From: Symsagittifera roscoffensis | Lineage: Eukaryota; Xenacoelomorpha; Acoela; Convolutidae | Assembly: GCF_963678635.1 (NCBI RefSeq) | Contig: NC_087064.1 | Location: forward strand, 17,105,802-17,169,801 | Length of the DNA stretch: 64,000 nt | Direction of reading: 5' to 3' | Shown: one piece after another, positions 1-10,512 of the stretch | Layout of the letters: each line of letters starts with the position of its first letter | Numbering within the stretch: the first letter of the stretch is position 1 | Notes under the pieces: generated by a model | Told to the model about the DNA's origin: nothing | The model's database searches: none | Seen by the model: the letters and a program-made list of their open reading frames with translations, nothing else | Made by a program: the position numbers and the translations under genes

Positions 1-1
1 G

Positions 2-3000
2 ACTGAAGAACGGCAGAAGGAGTTTACTGACGGCTGGGATCCGCTCTTCATCGGCTATACTGCAGCAATTTATTTCCATACTAGCGATGTGAAGATAAAC
101 TCATGGACGACTCAAGCCAAGAAAATCAGAGGATCGATGCCCCCTAAATTCGACGTGCGAGATACCTTGAGAGTACTTAAGCGGGCAGGCCTAGAGAACC
201 AGCTGCTGGTATGGGACGACGGCAGGATGATAGTGGAAGAAGGGCATGTAGCACTGAAAGCAGACGCGATGCTATTTGCCACAAGGAAGTACCGGGCACC
301 TTACGGACTTGAGCTGATGGAGCGTAATAGGGAAGGAAAGAAGTTAGATGCAGCAGGTCCATTGTACGTGGCACTGACAAAAGGTGAGGCGACGAGTTCA
401 GCGACACCATCACCCCTTCCAGTAGACATCCCTGGGGATAAAAAGAGTGGCACCGTGGCAGATCGATTCAAGAGGATCTTTGAGAGAAGGGAAGCAGAGT
501 CAGGAGACGAAAGCATGGATGAAACCCTCAGTGAGGCAGGAGAGGATATGGAAGTGGGAAACACACCGGAGCAAAAGCCAACGGAAGTGGAATTCACAGC
601 GCAGGAATTGTTGAAAGACCTGAGTGAAGAAAACTGGGCAGATACTCCCACGCCACCTTTGACCTCGTCCCCTCGCAAGTACCCGGAAATGTCGTTGACA
701 AGCGAGAATCCCAACATGGGAATGATCTTCTTGAGTACGGAGAGGAGGGAGAAGAATACCTTCGAGGGAAACAGAGACGCCTTCCTGGGCACTCTGGATG
801 GAGATGCTTGGCAAAAGTTCTTGAGCGAATTCAATCGAGAAGTGGATGAAGACACCACGTTGGATAATTTCAAAGAAGAACTGTGGGACACGGTGGTGAA
901 GTTTGGTGAGCCTGTCCTGGTGGGGACGGGTTTAGAAGAGAAAGCTAGAGTGGAACTACTGAACAAAATGGTCGAGTTGAGAAAGTCAAGAAAGACCAGA
1001 GAAGACAAATGTAAAGACAGCTCTACTCCGAAACAGAAAACTGACAATAAAATAATTAAGTGTACAAGGGGGGATAAGGTAGGAACTAGTAATATGATTA
1101 AAAGTACTAATATCCTTAAGGCTCGAGCAGGGGGGAGGCAAGAGTTGGCTGGAGAAAAGGAAGTTGAATCAGTGATGATACCAATGACGCCCCCAAGCAA
1201 AGACGTGAGGTCTCGCAAGAGGAAGAGAGATGTGGAGGGAATGGGCAGTCCTTCAGCTGACGCGGTCTCGGAAAAAGACTTGAGAGAGACGGCTCCCATG
1301 GTTCTGGCGCGATGGAAAACGGCAGCCTACAAGAGTAGCTACGAACCGAGGAAACTGCTCGACATAGAAAAAGAAATGGAGAATCCCACTAGTTCCGTGA
1401 CGGAGGAGGATTTCAAACCTCAAAGAATAAAAATGAAGCGAGGTTCGACGAGCGGGCAGACCTGGGAAGTAGATGTTGGCAAAGAGTGGGTCTCAAGTGA
1501 ACATCAAGCTGTCGGGAAGCAAGTGACCAGTGATCCACTTGAGAAAAATAAAACCAGAAACACCTCCCGACCATGGTGGATAGCTCTCGAGACATTGAAG
1601 GAGATGGAAGGCTGTTTGAAGAAGTTGAACAGTGGAGTGGCTCGCAAACGATACAGCTGGGCCACCCAGCAGAAGGCTGAGGTCAACAAGATAGAGTTGG
1701 CAAACCAGCTGAAGAGATCCTGGCAGAACTTATTGAAGGATCATTTTGAAGAGGCGATGAGGACATCCTCATCGGCACCACCACTGATGGCGAATCCCTT
1801 TATCAGGACTGCAGGACAACTGATGTTCGCGTGGAGCCTGTTGGGGATAGAGCTGGAAACGCTGACTTCATACGACAAGTTGAAGCTGGGAGGAAAAAAT
1901 CTAGAGATATACCGAATGTTGATGCAGCACGTTGCCAAGGACAACTCAGGCTTGAGTCTGGCAAGGAGGAAGGATGCAACCTGTTTCTTGAGGTGGACGA
2001 TGTCGATGATGACTGACAGTACCATCCTAGCATGTCATCAGAAAGCAGTCGCAAGCAAGACGTTGGAAAGGAGAGTCTCCACAGTCATCTTGAATGTGTA
2101 TCAGAGCACTGGGATAGAGAGGGAGGATGGTTCTAGGCAATCTCTGGAGAACCATAGGAAGTTGGATGAGATACGGAGGTTCTACAACAAGAAGTTCGAA
2201 GAGGAGCACGACGTTCACCGCAACCTGGCTTCGTCAGGGGAGTACTTGAAACTCAACAGAAAGGGAGAGTACCAATATGTTTCTGGAGTAATGGGAATGG
2301 CGTACAACCCCTTCTTGGACCTGGAAGCTGGAGGAGCCAACAGAAATTATGAAGTGGCGGAGCTGTTGAAGTTCTGGACAGAGAAGATAGTGGAGATAGA
2401 CGTTGTGGAGAGAGAGAGACCTAGCCTGGGTCTGGTTCTTGAGGGGATGCCGGGAGTGATAAGTGTGCCACGCTCAAGTAAAAGAGTGGAGCTAAAAATG
2501 GGTGATGGGAGTGGCGTGTTGATCACGAACCTGGGAGTGGTATGGAAATTACTCAGACCTTCCTGGTGTCCACATCCTCATGCAAGTATGATTGAGGAGG
2601 TCACTGAGCGAGTGAGATTGGCACCGACAGAGGATGAGGACTTGGCGATCTTGAGCATAGTACACAAACTGATCTTGCCTCAGGTGAAAGAATCAAGTGA
2701 GGTGACAAGTGGAACAGAGCCGGTGAGGAGGATGGAGCCGGGCAGTTGTCTTGATTCGACATGCAGTAACGGCGAACATATTTGTGATGGACGATTATGC
2801 GTCAGGATACAATCTTTCCAGAAAGAGGACCTCACTACCTGGTTTGAAGATATCACTGAAAGGGAGAAGAGTGAGGTACAGATAGTGGCTGAATGTTACG
2901 CGAGGACCACCGTGAACCTAGCGACAGCCTTGGGATTCTTCTCAAGAATGTGCAGTCTCCAGTCACTGGAGAGGCTAGAGTCAGAACATCACCTGGTGAC

Positions 3001-4333
3001 CGCGTTAAGCGTGGAATCATGGCCCGGAGTGCTACAAGTGAACCAGAAGCACATCAAGAGTTGGAAGATCGGACTCGAGGCAGAGATGGGATTTCCCATG
3101 AGCGAAGCCTATGGATTGCCTCTAAATGCAAAATCCTTAGTGGGATCAGTGTTGGCTAACCTATGTGGGAGCCACTATCCACTACACATGGCGATGGTGG
3201 AGGTGTCCAGCCAGAGGGTGATGATAGACAAAGCCTTCTCAGTGCCCAAGTGCGTGAGACTAGCTCGGATGTCACACCACTCACACAAGCTATTGAGGAA
3301 GATCCGAGGAGCAGTACCAAGGGAGCAAAGAGATGACTTGAGTGAAATCTGGGGTGAAGAACTTCTAGGCTTGGAGAGCGAAAATGCAAGTGATCATGGG
3401 AAGCAGAACGTGGTGGGGAAACCCGCAGTAGGTGCTTCAAGCTCGGAAGAAGTCGACGTGGTGCATGAGAAAATGATGGAACTTGAGCCTCTCCTAGAAG
3501 CTTCGGGAGAACGCAACCTTAGAAGCATCGACCTCACGCATGGGGATTGTCCATGCCACTGTCTGGCGCAGACAGTGTGGTACCCGGACCGCGCCAATCT
3601 CTGTCTGATCTGGGACGTAGAAGAAATTAAGTCGCTAGGACTACCGGAGTATCGACAAAAGGTGACCATCTTAGTGGTAAGCACGATGCTGGCTCTGAGA
3701 TGGATTGAGGAGAATATAGCGAAGTACAGAGAATCGAGAGCGCCAACAGCTGAATCGATTTATGCGATAGATTACAGCAGGAGACTGGAGTTGTTCGAGA
3801 CTGCATGCAAGGTATTCGCCATACCAGTGCAAGTCAGACACATATGGAGCCGCCTGAGATTCTTTCCTTGGTTTCGTGCGACGTTAACATCCTGGTTGTA
3901 TGCAGTGACAAAGGACCACATGAGGAAACATCAGAAGGAATATCGACAATTCCAAGCTGAAATAGGGCCAGATGCCTTTAAGAGACCTCTGCAAACCCAT
4001 CGAAACGCAATCACGGCGGGGTGGAAAAGAGTAGGCAGAATATCCAGAGACAATTCTAGAGCGAGGGAAACGATACTGGAGGAGGACCTGGCGAGGAATG
4101 TGAGCTTGAGTCTTCATAACTCCTTCTGCTTGAACCGGGAGTCGAAGGTGAAAGGCCTACCAAGTCAATTGAAAAGGTTGCAAGAGCAGAGAGAGTGGAT
4201 GCGAGCCTATGAACAGCTGAAGGCCTGGGAGGAAATTGTGATTAGCTCCGATGACGAAGAGGCACTATTGGAACAAATTACAGTGCCAAGAACACCGGTA
4301 TCAGGTACCTCGAAGGCGAAGAACATGAGGTGA
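2..4333 (+). CDS. ORF3 of element D, about 1443 codons in window, 5' end outside
   Basis: This frame is open from the first bases, so the true start is upstream; the GTG at 89 is not a real start. The element B homologue begins MTVINFDDHF, so roughly 60-70 residues are missing here. I do not recognise a family. The N-terminal third is charged and low-complexity, followed by a more ordered region. Visible landmarks are a cysteine cluster C-x4-C-x6-C-x4-C at about 2746-2799, shared in exact spacing with B and C, a second short motif CPCHC at about 3548-3562 (PCHC in A and B), and an acidic C-terminus containing EIVISSDDEE, which looks like a SUMO-interaction motif. I see no signal peptide or convincing membrane span, so it does not look like an envelope protein. 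It is the only ORF3 here without frame breaks, although its element is incomplete in the window. Confidence 0.8.
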   Translation, partial: TEERQKEFTDGWDPLFIGYTAAIYFHTSDVKINSWTTQAKKIRGSMPPKFDVRDTLRVLKRAGLENQLLVWDDGRMIVEEGHVALKADAMLFATRKYRAPYGLELMERNREGKKLDAAGPLYVALTKGEATSSATPSPLPVDIPGDKKSGTVADRFKRIFERREAESGDESMDETLSEAGEDMEVGNTPEQKPTEVEFTAQELLKDLSEENWADTPTPPLTSSPRKYPEMSLTSENPNMGMIFLSTERREKNTFEGNRDAFLGTLDGDAWQKFLSEFNREVDEDTTLDNFKEELWDTVVKFGEPVLVGTGLEEKARVELLNKMVELRKSRKTREDKCKDSSTPKQKTDNKIIKCTRGDKVGTSNMIKSTNILKARAGGRQELAGEKEVESVMIPMTPPSKDVRSRKRKRDVEGMGSPSADAVSEKDLRETAPMVLARWKTAAYKSSYEPRKLLDIEKEMENPTSSVTEEDFKPQRIKMKRGSTSGQTWEVDVGKEWVSSEHQAVGKQVTSDPLEKNKTRNTSRPWWIALETLKEMEGCLKKLNSGVARKRYSWATQQKAEVNKIELANQLKRSWQNLLKDHFEEAMRTSSSAPPLMANPFIRTAGQLMFAWSLLGIELETLTSYDKLKLGGKNLEIYRMLMQHVAKDNSGLSLARRKDATCFLRWTMSMMTDSTILACHQKAVASKTLERRVSTVILNVYQSTGIEREDGSRQSLENHRKLDEIRRFYNKKFEEEHDVHRNLASSGEYLKLNRKGEYQYVSGVMGMAYNPFLDLEAGGANRNYEVAELLKFWTEKIVEIDVVERERPSLGLVLEGMPGVISVPRSSKRVELKMGDGSGVLITNLGVVWKLLRPSWCPHPHASMIEEVTERVRLAPTEDEDLAILSIVHKLILPQVKESSEVTSGTEPVRRMEPGSCLDSTCSNGEHICDGRLCVRIQSFQKEDLTTWFEDITEREKSEVQIVAECYARTTVNLATALGFFSRMCSLQSLERLESEHHLVTALSVESWPGVLQVNQKHIKSWKIGLEAEMGFPMSEAYGLPLNAKSLVGSVLANLCGSHYPLHMAMVEVSSQRVMIDKAFSVPKCVRLARMSHHSHKLLRKIRGAVPREQRDDLSEIWGEELLGLESENASDHGKQNVVGKPAVGASSSEEVDVVHEKMMELEPLLEASGERNLRSIDLTHGDCPCHCLAQTVWYPDRANLCLIWDVEEIKSLGLPEYRQKVTILVVSTMLALRWIEENIAKYRESRAPTAESIYAIDYSRRLELFETACKVFAIPVQVRHIWSRLRFFPWFRATLTSWLYAVTKDHMRKHQKEYRQFQAEIGPDAFKRPLQTHRNAITAGWKRVGRISRDNSRARETILEEDLARNVSLSLHNSFCLNRESKVKGLPSQLKRLQEQREWMRAYEQLKAWEEIVISSDDEEALLEQITVPRTPVSGTSKAKNMR

Positions 4334-4760
4334 GCCAGTGGCCATAAAGGAAATTCTAGAGTCTTGAGTCTTGAGAGGGAGGGGGCTTGAGCGTGAACTT
4401 GGATGAAATCTGGGTTCACGAAAAAGAAATTTTAGACGAATAAGATATTGTTATTAATATGATAGATCTAGTATATAAATCAAATTGATGCATGACAATT
4501 CTCTGACTGAAATAGGACAAAAGAAATTTTAAAATTACCAGCTTAAAAAGCGGGGATCCATGGGTGCAGGTGTGTGCAGATTTTGATTGCTGTTTAGCGA
4601 TAGTGTGAAAATTTTATATGGTTGTGAATTTTGGAAGGTAGATAAACTTAAGTCCGATGCAAACTTCTGTAAATGACCACTGGCACTGTATCTTGAGCAA
4701 CACTCGGTTCTCTGGGACTTATTGACAGATGACAACACACGATGAGGACATCGATCTCGA
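4334..4760 (+). other. 3' untranslated region of element D
   Basis: AT-rich stretch between the ORF3 stop and the polypurine tract, without a credible reading frame. The last 30 bases resemble the equivalent position in A, B and C: all have a GAGGACAT-like sequence shortly before the polypurine tract. Confidence 0.6.
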
Positions 4761-4772
4761 GTCCGGGGAGTA
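4761..4772 (+). promoter_or_regulatory. Polypurine tract of element D (plus-strand primer site)
   Basis: GTCCGGGGAGTA lies directly against the TG of the 3' LTR. The core TCCGGGGAGTA occupies the same position in A (23671-23681), B (50139-50149) and C (reverse strand, 25375-25386). In LTR elements this is where the RNase H-resistant RNA primer for plus-strand synthesis lies. It is conserved between two families whose LTRs are otherwise diverged. Confidence 0.75.
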
Positions 4773-5660
4773 TGTGCCAGTCGGTCATGTCTGGGGGTTT
4801 GACCTTGAGAAATACCTAATTTTGGAGTGAAATTTTAATTTTGCAAAATTCGAATCGAGCCTGTCATGCTCAATTTTCTCGAACCAACTGAAAATGAAAA
4901 AGTCAGAAATCAGAACACCCGAATTAACAATTGCGGGAAACTACTCAAGAAAAAGGCAGGAAATTGCTATTCGCAATTTCTCGATACGAAATATCAAGAG
5001 AGTAGAGCTGTCTTGTCCTGAAAACAGGAGAATCGAATACGGACTTGAGACAGAACAATTATTCGAATGGAAAGGAGTGGACTCTGAATGGAAGAGTGGA
5101 CAACTCGAGTGTCCAAAGGGTTCATTCAGAGACTTTGATTCTAGAGACAAAAACTTACTTCTGTTATTGAAACTAATTGGCCTTAAAACTTATTTAGTTA
5201 TATTACTTAATTCTCAAGCTGCTCAGTTATAACTTACTCCTCATATTCAAGTGCGTCGATATGTAAGTTCCAATTTAAATTTCTCGAGTGTATTTTATGA
5301 TAGTTATGTTGAGATAAGGCGAGTTTTAGGTTGATCCATCTGAAATGGATCAAAGTTCCACTGTCCAATAAAAAGTAACTAAGCGGATTGTTCCGACCCG
5401 GTTTTTAACGGCGTTCATGTATTTTGGGTATCCCGAGACCTAAGTATGGGGACGTCTTTATTTCTAGAGTGGGGGGGTATTTTGGTAGTGGCCTTTAAGC
5501 TGTAATGGGTTCCAGTCTCATGTCTCAAGCGAACCGAATTGGCTCCGACCGTTCTTGAGGCGGAAAAACACAAGAGATAGTGTCCCTGACTCTTGAGCCA
5601 ATGGTTATAGGGCCTATTTTTCTTAAGCCTCATATGTGACTAAAGTAGGCGACTGTTACA
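4773..5660 (+). repeat. 3' LTR of element D (family II LTR)
   Basis: 888 bp, starting TGTGCCAGTC and ending GACTGTTACA, which form an imperfect terminal inverted repeat, the same design as the family I LTR ends. The sequence matches the two reverse-strand LTR pieces of element C at 7203-7381 and 24700-25374, which confirms the boundaries. It contains a hairpin and an AATAAA signal. Confidence 0.85.
5331..5372 (+). promoter_or_regulatory. LTR hairpin and polyadenylation signal
   Basis: TTGATCCAT and ATGGATCAA (5331-5339 and 5345-5353) form a 9-bp stem with a 5-nt loop. AATAAA follows at 5367-5372. Family I LTRs hold a related hairpin, TCCATC-TTC-GATGGA, at the corresponding place although the flanking sequence has diverged. 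A role in RNA 3'-end formation or strand transfer is inferred. Confidence 0.5.
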
Positions 5661-5682
5661 TAGTGTTTTTATGTAACAGTCG
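5650..5682. repeat. Palindrome across the 3' end of the D LTR
   Basis: Two 13-base arms, 5650-5662 and 5670-5682, are perfect reverse complements separated by 7 bases. The left arm is the LTR terminus plus two flanking bases. TGTAACAG recurs again near 5692. Confidence 0.6.
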
Positions 5683-7202
5683 ACATTAAGTTGTAACAGG
5701 TGACATTAAGTCGACATTAAAAAAACTTGAAAAAAATGATCTCAGTAACGGAAAAACCAGTTTTTAATTTTTGATTTTTGGTCGTATTTCAAGCTAATAA
5801 GTTGAGCCCACAGGCATACAATAGCTTAGTTATGCTGAATTTAAGCCGTAAAAACTTAGTTTTACTTCGGTTAAGTTAGTTTTAGGAGTCTTTCAGCGCC
5901 AATTAGGGAATCAAAAACTTCGATATTCAAAAAACTTTCTGCAAAAATTTTGATTTGATTTTTTTTTTCGTTTTTCTAGACATTTTTCTTTTCTCCAAAA
6001 ACTGTTTTATAATTGGCATAATTTACTATGACTGTCGAATATTCCTGAGTTTTAATTTTTCGTTAAGATCTTTTTATCACACCACGCAAAAAAAACTCAA
6101 AATAAAAAAACTATTTTTATTTTATTTTCAAGACTATTGTCGAAATACTCTGTGCTACTTGCACAGTGACCGGCTATCCTTGTTTTCGTTAGGGTTTGAT
6201 TGAAAAATGTGACTGATCATAGGATCATCACATCACTTGTGACTCGAAATGAATGAAACTTCAGAGATAAACATTGGCCTCTTCTACCCGACTTTTCAAC
6301 TAGCAACTTTTGACGACAATTTCTATATCATCATTATATATCATTCGTTTTCTCATATATCGCGCGTCAATTTCGGATAACTGATTAACTTGAGATACAA
6401 CAAAAACATTGCGTTACAAGATAGTGAATAGAAAAAATACGGAAGAAAGAAACCTCAAAACGACCATAAAAAAACGAAAAATTATTTTTAGGTGAATCAA
6501 TATTTTCGATGTCTCAAAAAAAAACTAGGTGCCCAATAGGTGCCCAAGTAAAGCTGGAGGTACGTGTTTGATATTAGATGAATTCGCTAGACTGATGAGG
6601 CACGAAAAGTGTTAGTTCAAAAACAACTAACATGAAAATAACCAACACAAGGTAATAGAGGAAGCTAAGCTTTGCTTTATAAGGGCTTTCAGGATTGAAT
6701 GCTTAGAGTATCCCCCTGCAATTTTGAGGCATTTTTGTCATCAATCAACTGGACACACACTATGGTTTTTATCTCCTGAAAATCTGCTGTAGCATGCCAA
6801 AACTGCTATATTTTGAGCGTACGAGTCCTTGTTTTTTTGCGAAATGAATTTTTGGAACGCTCCGACAAATTATTAAGATATTCGTAATGCAAGATCGCAA
6901 ATGTGAAAATGGATGAGAGCTAGTTTTATAAGCAGTTCTCCCGGTAGCCAAAAACTGTCTGGGATTTTCTTCCGCTTGTCTACTAGCTTTACAAGTTTTC
7001 TTAGCTTCAGCAGTAGAAAATATGCCTTAAGCAAAATTTTGTTTTGGAGAATGTGAATGGAACTATGATGATGCGCTTACACAGAATTGCAATAGGATTT
7101 CGATTAAGCTCTATAGAATTTTGGAACGCATTAGGCTCTAAAATGCAGTGAGTTGAAGACGTTACCGTAGAGTGTTGGCATGACCTTTCTTGCGTCAAAA
7201 CT
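5661..7202. other. AT-rich spacer between elements D and C, no gene seen
   Basis: About 1.5 kb with many A and T runs and only short, low-complexity frames. The first dozen bases resemble the start of the family I leader just inside a 5' LTR. I find no RNA gene or domain. It separates two LTRs in opposite orientation, so it is either older host DNA or a decayed repeat. Confidence 0.5.
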
Positions 7203-7381
7203 TGTAACAGACGCCTGCTTAAGTCACATATGAGGGGTAAGAAAAATAGGCCCTATAACCCGTGGCTCATGAGTCAGGGACACTATCTCTTGTGTTTTTC
7301 CACCTCAAAAGATCGGAGCCAATTCGGTTCACTTGGGACATGAGACTACAAACCGGGTTACAGCTTAAGGGCTACAACCAA
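7203..7381 (-). repeat. 3' LTR of element C, terminal fragment
   Basis: On the - strand this ends in ...CTGTTACA and is similar to the terminal 180 bp of the D LTR in reverse complement. It breaks off at 7381 where the family I LTR begins. The rest of this LTR resumes at 24700. Confidence 0.8.
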
Positions 7382-8318
7382 TGTGACATTCGACCAGAAT
7401 GGCCAAAATGCAATCTCTGCAGAATTCGGAATTTTAGCAGTAAGCCTTCCGGATTGGTGGTTTTTATGAACTAAGGGCGTTATTGGAACGTTTAGCCAAA
7501 CGGTGAAGGCTGGAATATTCTAGTATTTTAAAATTTCAAAAATTCGAATGATGACGTCACATTTCCGAGAAATGCTGAAACGGCCATTTTAACAAAAAAC
7601 GAGAGAGGAAACAGAACAACAACGTTAGTTGCGCTGACGAGGACAACTCTATTGAAATTGAAGAAGTCGAAATTGAAGAAAAACAGCAGCAGAGTGCAGA
7701 GAACGTTCCGAGTTGCAACTATTGTGCTGCTACAATAGTTGCAAGGCCGTTGCGAACAACGGTGAAGGGTAAGAAATCAGCCCTCCGTGTTATCGTGAAT
7801 TCGAACTTGAGGAGCTTGATTCACTGGATTCAAGAATCCGGAAGGGTCTCGGGACGGAAAACTTTTATTGACTCATATGAACTTTTAGCATCCTGTCATG
7901 TCCTGACTTGAATTTAATTGATATTTGGATTAGTTTTGACAAGGATGAGGTGCTAAGAGTGGGGGGGGGAAGGGTTGATCCATCTTCGATGGAGATGATG
8001 ACTTTTATCTACTGAACAAAAACAATAGTAATATAATAAATAGTAGCCCTGTTTTTAGGAGTGACCTCGTGGTCTGGGGATACTGAGACCCAGCCATGAG
8101 CTCACTATTTTTGCATGTAATTCAGTTAATTTGAGCGTTCTGGTCGAAGCCGGAGAACAGTAACGTTTTTGTCGACCCGATGTTAGAAAAGACCACCGAA
8201 AAGTACTGGCTTGGTAGAGACGGTGAAAAACATGCAAAGCTCTGTTTAGACGCTAGCCAGTCGTCTTAAGACTTAGTTTTGTTATCCGTCGATATGTATC
8301 TTCCGGGCGAATGTTACA
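7382..8318 (+). repeat. 5' LTR of element A
   Basis: Starts TGTGACATTCG and ends CGAATGTTACA, an imperfect terminal inverted repeat. It contains a G-run near 7961-7969, the hairpin TCCATC-TTC-GATGGA (7979-7993) and AATAAA (8035-8040). No clear TATA box is seen; the place of the TATATAAA in element B reads CATATGAA here. Confidence 0.9.
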
Positions 8319-8330
8319 TGTATGTTTTTA

Positions 8331-8346
8331 TGGCGCTCCTGGGTGT
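8331..8346 (+). promoter_or_regulatory. Candidate primer-binding site, offset from the LTR
   Basis: TGGCGCTCCTGGGTGT begins with TGG and could pair with a tRNA 3' end (acceptor 3' strand, discriminator base and CCA). It lies 12 bases after the LTR end, further than usual. In B the same place reads TCG instead of TGG, which weakens the call. I could not match it to a particular tRNA. Confidence 0.3.
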
Positions 8347-10324
8347 TATTCTTTCATAACATCATGACCGGCGGAACCGTTAACGAGCACTCCGCGCCGA
8401 GCGGATGCTCACATTAACGCCCTTAATAGGCCTAAACTGCCGGGGCGGAAGCGTAGTTCGGAACGCGGAAGCCTTCCGGATTACCGTGAATAGTTTTTTA
8501 ACCTAGTTAAGACCGAAAATTCACGAACCAGGAAGGGTGGGGGGAATCATGAACCCCTCATCCCCTGAGTGGTTTGTGACCAAAAACACTTAAAGATATA
8601 AGCAAAACCAAACAAAAAGTAGTATAGTACCCAAGAAAAACAAAAAACATAAAAAATAACCGAAAAAACCAAAAACAGTAAAAAAGTAAAAAATCAGTAG
8701 AAATCATCCCCCCAGACAAGATGTGATTCAACCCCCCCGTTTGTTGTTGATAGATATATTGTTGTTACAGACATTTATATCAGTCAGGATCGTCACGATC
8801 AATTTTGTGGCCCGTTTGTGAGGCTTGTACTGTAGGGTTATTTGAGCATTTAAGCACGTTAATGATAAATTGCGCTCAATCCGGAAGGGTCAGCTGATTT
8901 GCGCTCAATTCGGAAGGGTCCTGGGTGAAGACCGATCCGGCAAGCAGTACAAGGAGCAACAAGAAGGGGCTCAACGACAACAACAATCGACTGTTGGGTA
9001 TCGTTAACAAGTTTTGTATCCCTTTTGGTACAAAAAGTAAGATAGTAATCTGTGGGGGGCTCGACAGTGCTGCACTGTAGTGACCCTTCACCGAACTGCG
9101 AATATCCGAGTTAAGCACCTTAATTCGGATAATAAACAAACCCGGAGGGGTATAGTATTACTAATATTATTACTTATGTAGCCTATATTAATAGTCTTAT
9201 ATCGTTTTTCAGTGAAAAACAACGAAAACAGACCGGTTTTTAGGGTCAAAATAGCGATATTTTGATCCCCCCACAAGTCGCGATTTTTGAGATATCGATA
9301 TTTTTTGAAACGGAAAAAAGCGCTAAGTTAGTGTGTTACATCGTAACTGCACTACTGTAATAAGGAGAACCGGTTAACTTTAGTTCGGAAGTGGTTGGAA
9401 CTAGTTTGGTACCAAAAACCAAATTTTCCCATTTTTTGATAGTAAGAAGCACTATAAAATCAGAAAATTTTTTGAAATCTTTGAGTTAGGACAGTAAAAA
9501 TAGTTGTTCGGACAACGTCCACTAGTGAATCTACGAGTTTTAAAACCCGCTACCCGAAAGCCTTCCGGGTTGCAGAGAAATCGAACATAACGTGTTTGAT
9601 TTGGTGGATTCATCAATCCGGAGGGGTCCATGTAGCATAGTTTTTCGCAAATTTTTTCTACAAAAGCGTTTTAGATCGGGTCTTTTGCATTGAACTAGAA
9701 GAATATAGGCCTTCTGAGCTCAGATCAATAATTTTTAGGTCGAAAGGACCAGATTTGCGGAAAAAGTTAGGCGGAACCTATAAGAGAGAAAATTTTTGAG
9801 TTTGGAAAAAAGACGTTTTGGTTAATAACTTTGGAACTACAGAGCATATCGAGTCAATCTTGGTACCATTAGATCAGAAATTAGCTGAACTTACTAGTAG
9901 GAAAGAGAATTACTCGAAAAAGCGAGCGAGAAAATTTTTTGAGATTGTTTTTAGCAAATTACACAAATCCGGAGGGGTGCACCCTTCACGTTTTATAAAT
10001 TTTTCTGAAAAACCCTTATACCTCTACCAAAAGTTGATAGCGATTGAACTAAGTAACTTAGGACAGTTCTAGACAAAAAGGGAGGGCTGAAGGCACAAGA
10101 CAACCATAATAGAGTCGAAATTAGGCAAGTGATAAGACCCTTCACCGTTAGTGTGAATTGTCAAATAAGTGCCTTAACTTCAATACGGAGGGGTCTAGGA
10201 AAGGACCCTATACCCTTCCCAGTTAATTCAAACGGCATAAAAGCAACGCAGAACGTATCCGGAGGGGTATAAGCTGAAATTAAGAAAACTACGAAAAGCT
10301 ACTTTGACAGAGCTAAGGGCTCCC

Positions 10325-10512
10325 AATCCGGAGGGGTCGAAATTTTTCAAAGTCAGAGGGGTCCGAATCCGGAGGGGTCTCTTTTCCACAAAACCGGAGG
10401 GGTCCGAATCCGGAGGGGTCTTATAGTTGCTAATTCGGAGGGGTCCAAATCCGGAGGGGTCTATATTCTGACAGTCCGGAAGGGTCCTATTTGTGCCAAT
10501 CCGGAGGAGTAT
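10325..10512 (+). repeat. CCGGAGGGGTC motif array in the leader of A
   Basis: About nine copies of (A)TCCGGAGGGGTC or one-base variants in 190 bp, often paired with a short AT-rich spacer between pairs. Further single copies lie at about 8880, 9140, 9624, 9968, 10193 and 10258. The same arrangement is found in B at about 29525-29760. The spacing is irregular, so this is not a simple tandem satellite. Confidence 0.8.

Larger units (their letters stand above)
1..5660 (+). mobile_element. Element D: 3' part of a giant Ty3/gypsy-type LTR retrotransposon (family II)
   Basis: The window opens inside a long reading frame, ORF3, which is followed by a 3' UTR, a polypurine tract and a complete LTR. 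The same succession is seen on the opposite strand in element C. Gag, pol and the 5' LTR would lie left of the window, so family membership is inferred from ORF3 and LTR similarity to C, and from weaker ORF3 similarity to A and B. Confidence 0.85.

Noticed and set aside
301-1299. Long reverse-strand frame of 332 codons opposite ORF3 of D
   Set aside because: Serine/leucine-rich antisense shadow of a charged coding region; no homologue on other copies and no domain.
2-4333. ORF3 as an envelope glycoprotein
   Set aside because: No signal peptide, no C-terminal membrane anchor and no fusion-peptide-like segment; the charge is high throughout.
5955-6203. 82-codon frame in the spacer
   Set aside because: Phe/Leu-rich translation of T-rich DNA, no start context or homologue in the window.
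9818-10072. 84-codon frame in the leader of A as a gene
   Set aside because: The matching stretch of B (about 29075-29330) is shifted and stopped, and the sequence shows no protein-like conservation.
10325-10512. Repeats resembling a CRISPR array
   Set aside because: Eukaryotic setting, 11-14-base repeats with irregular short spacers, no cas genes; part of a retrotransposon leader.
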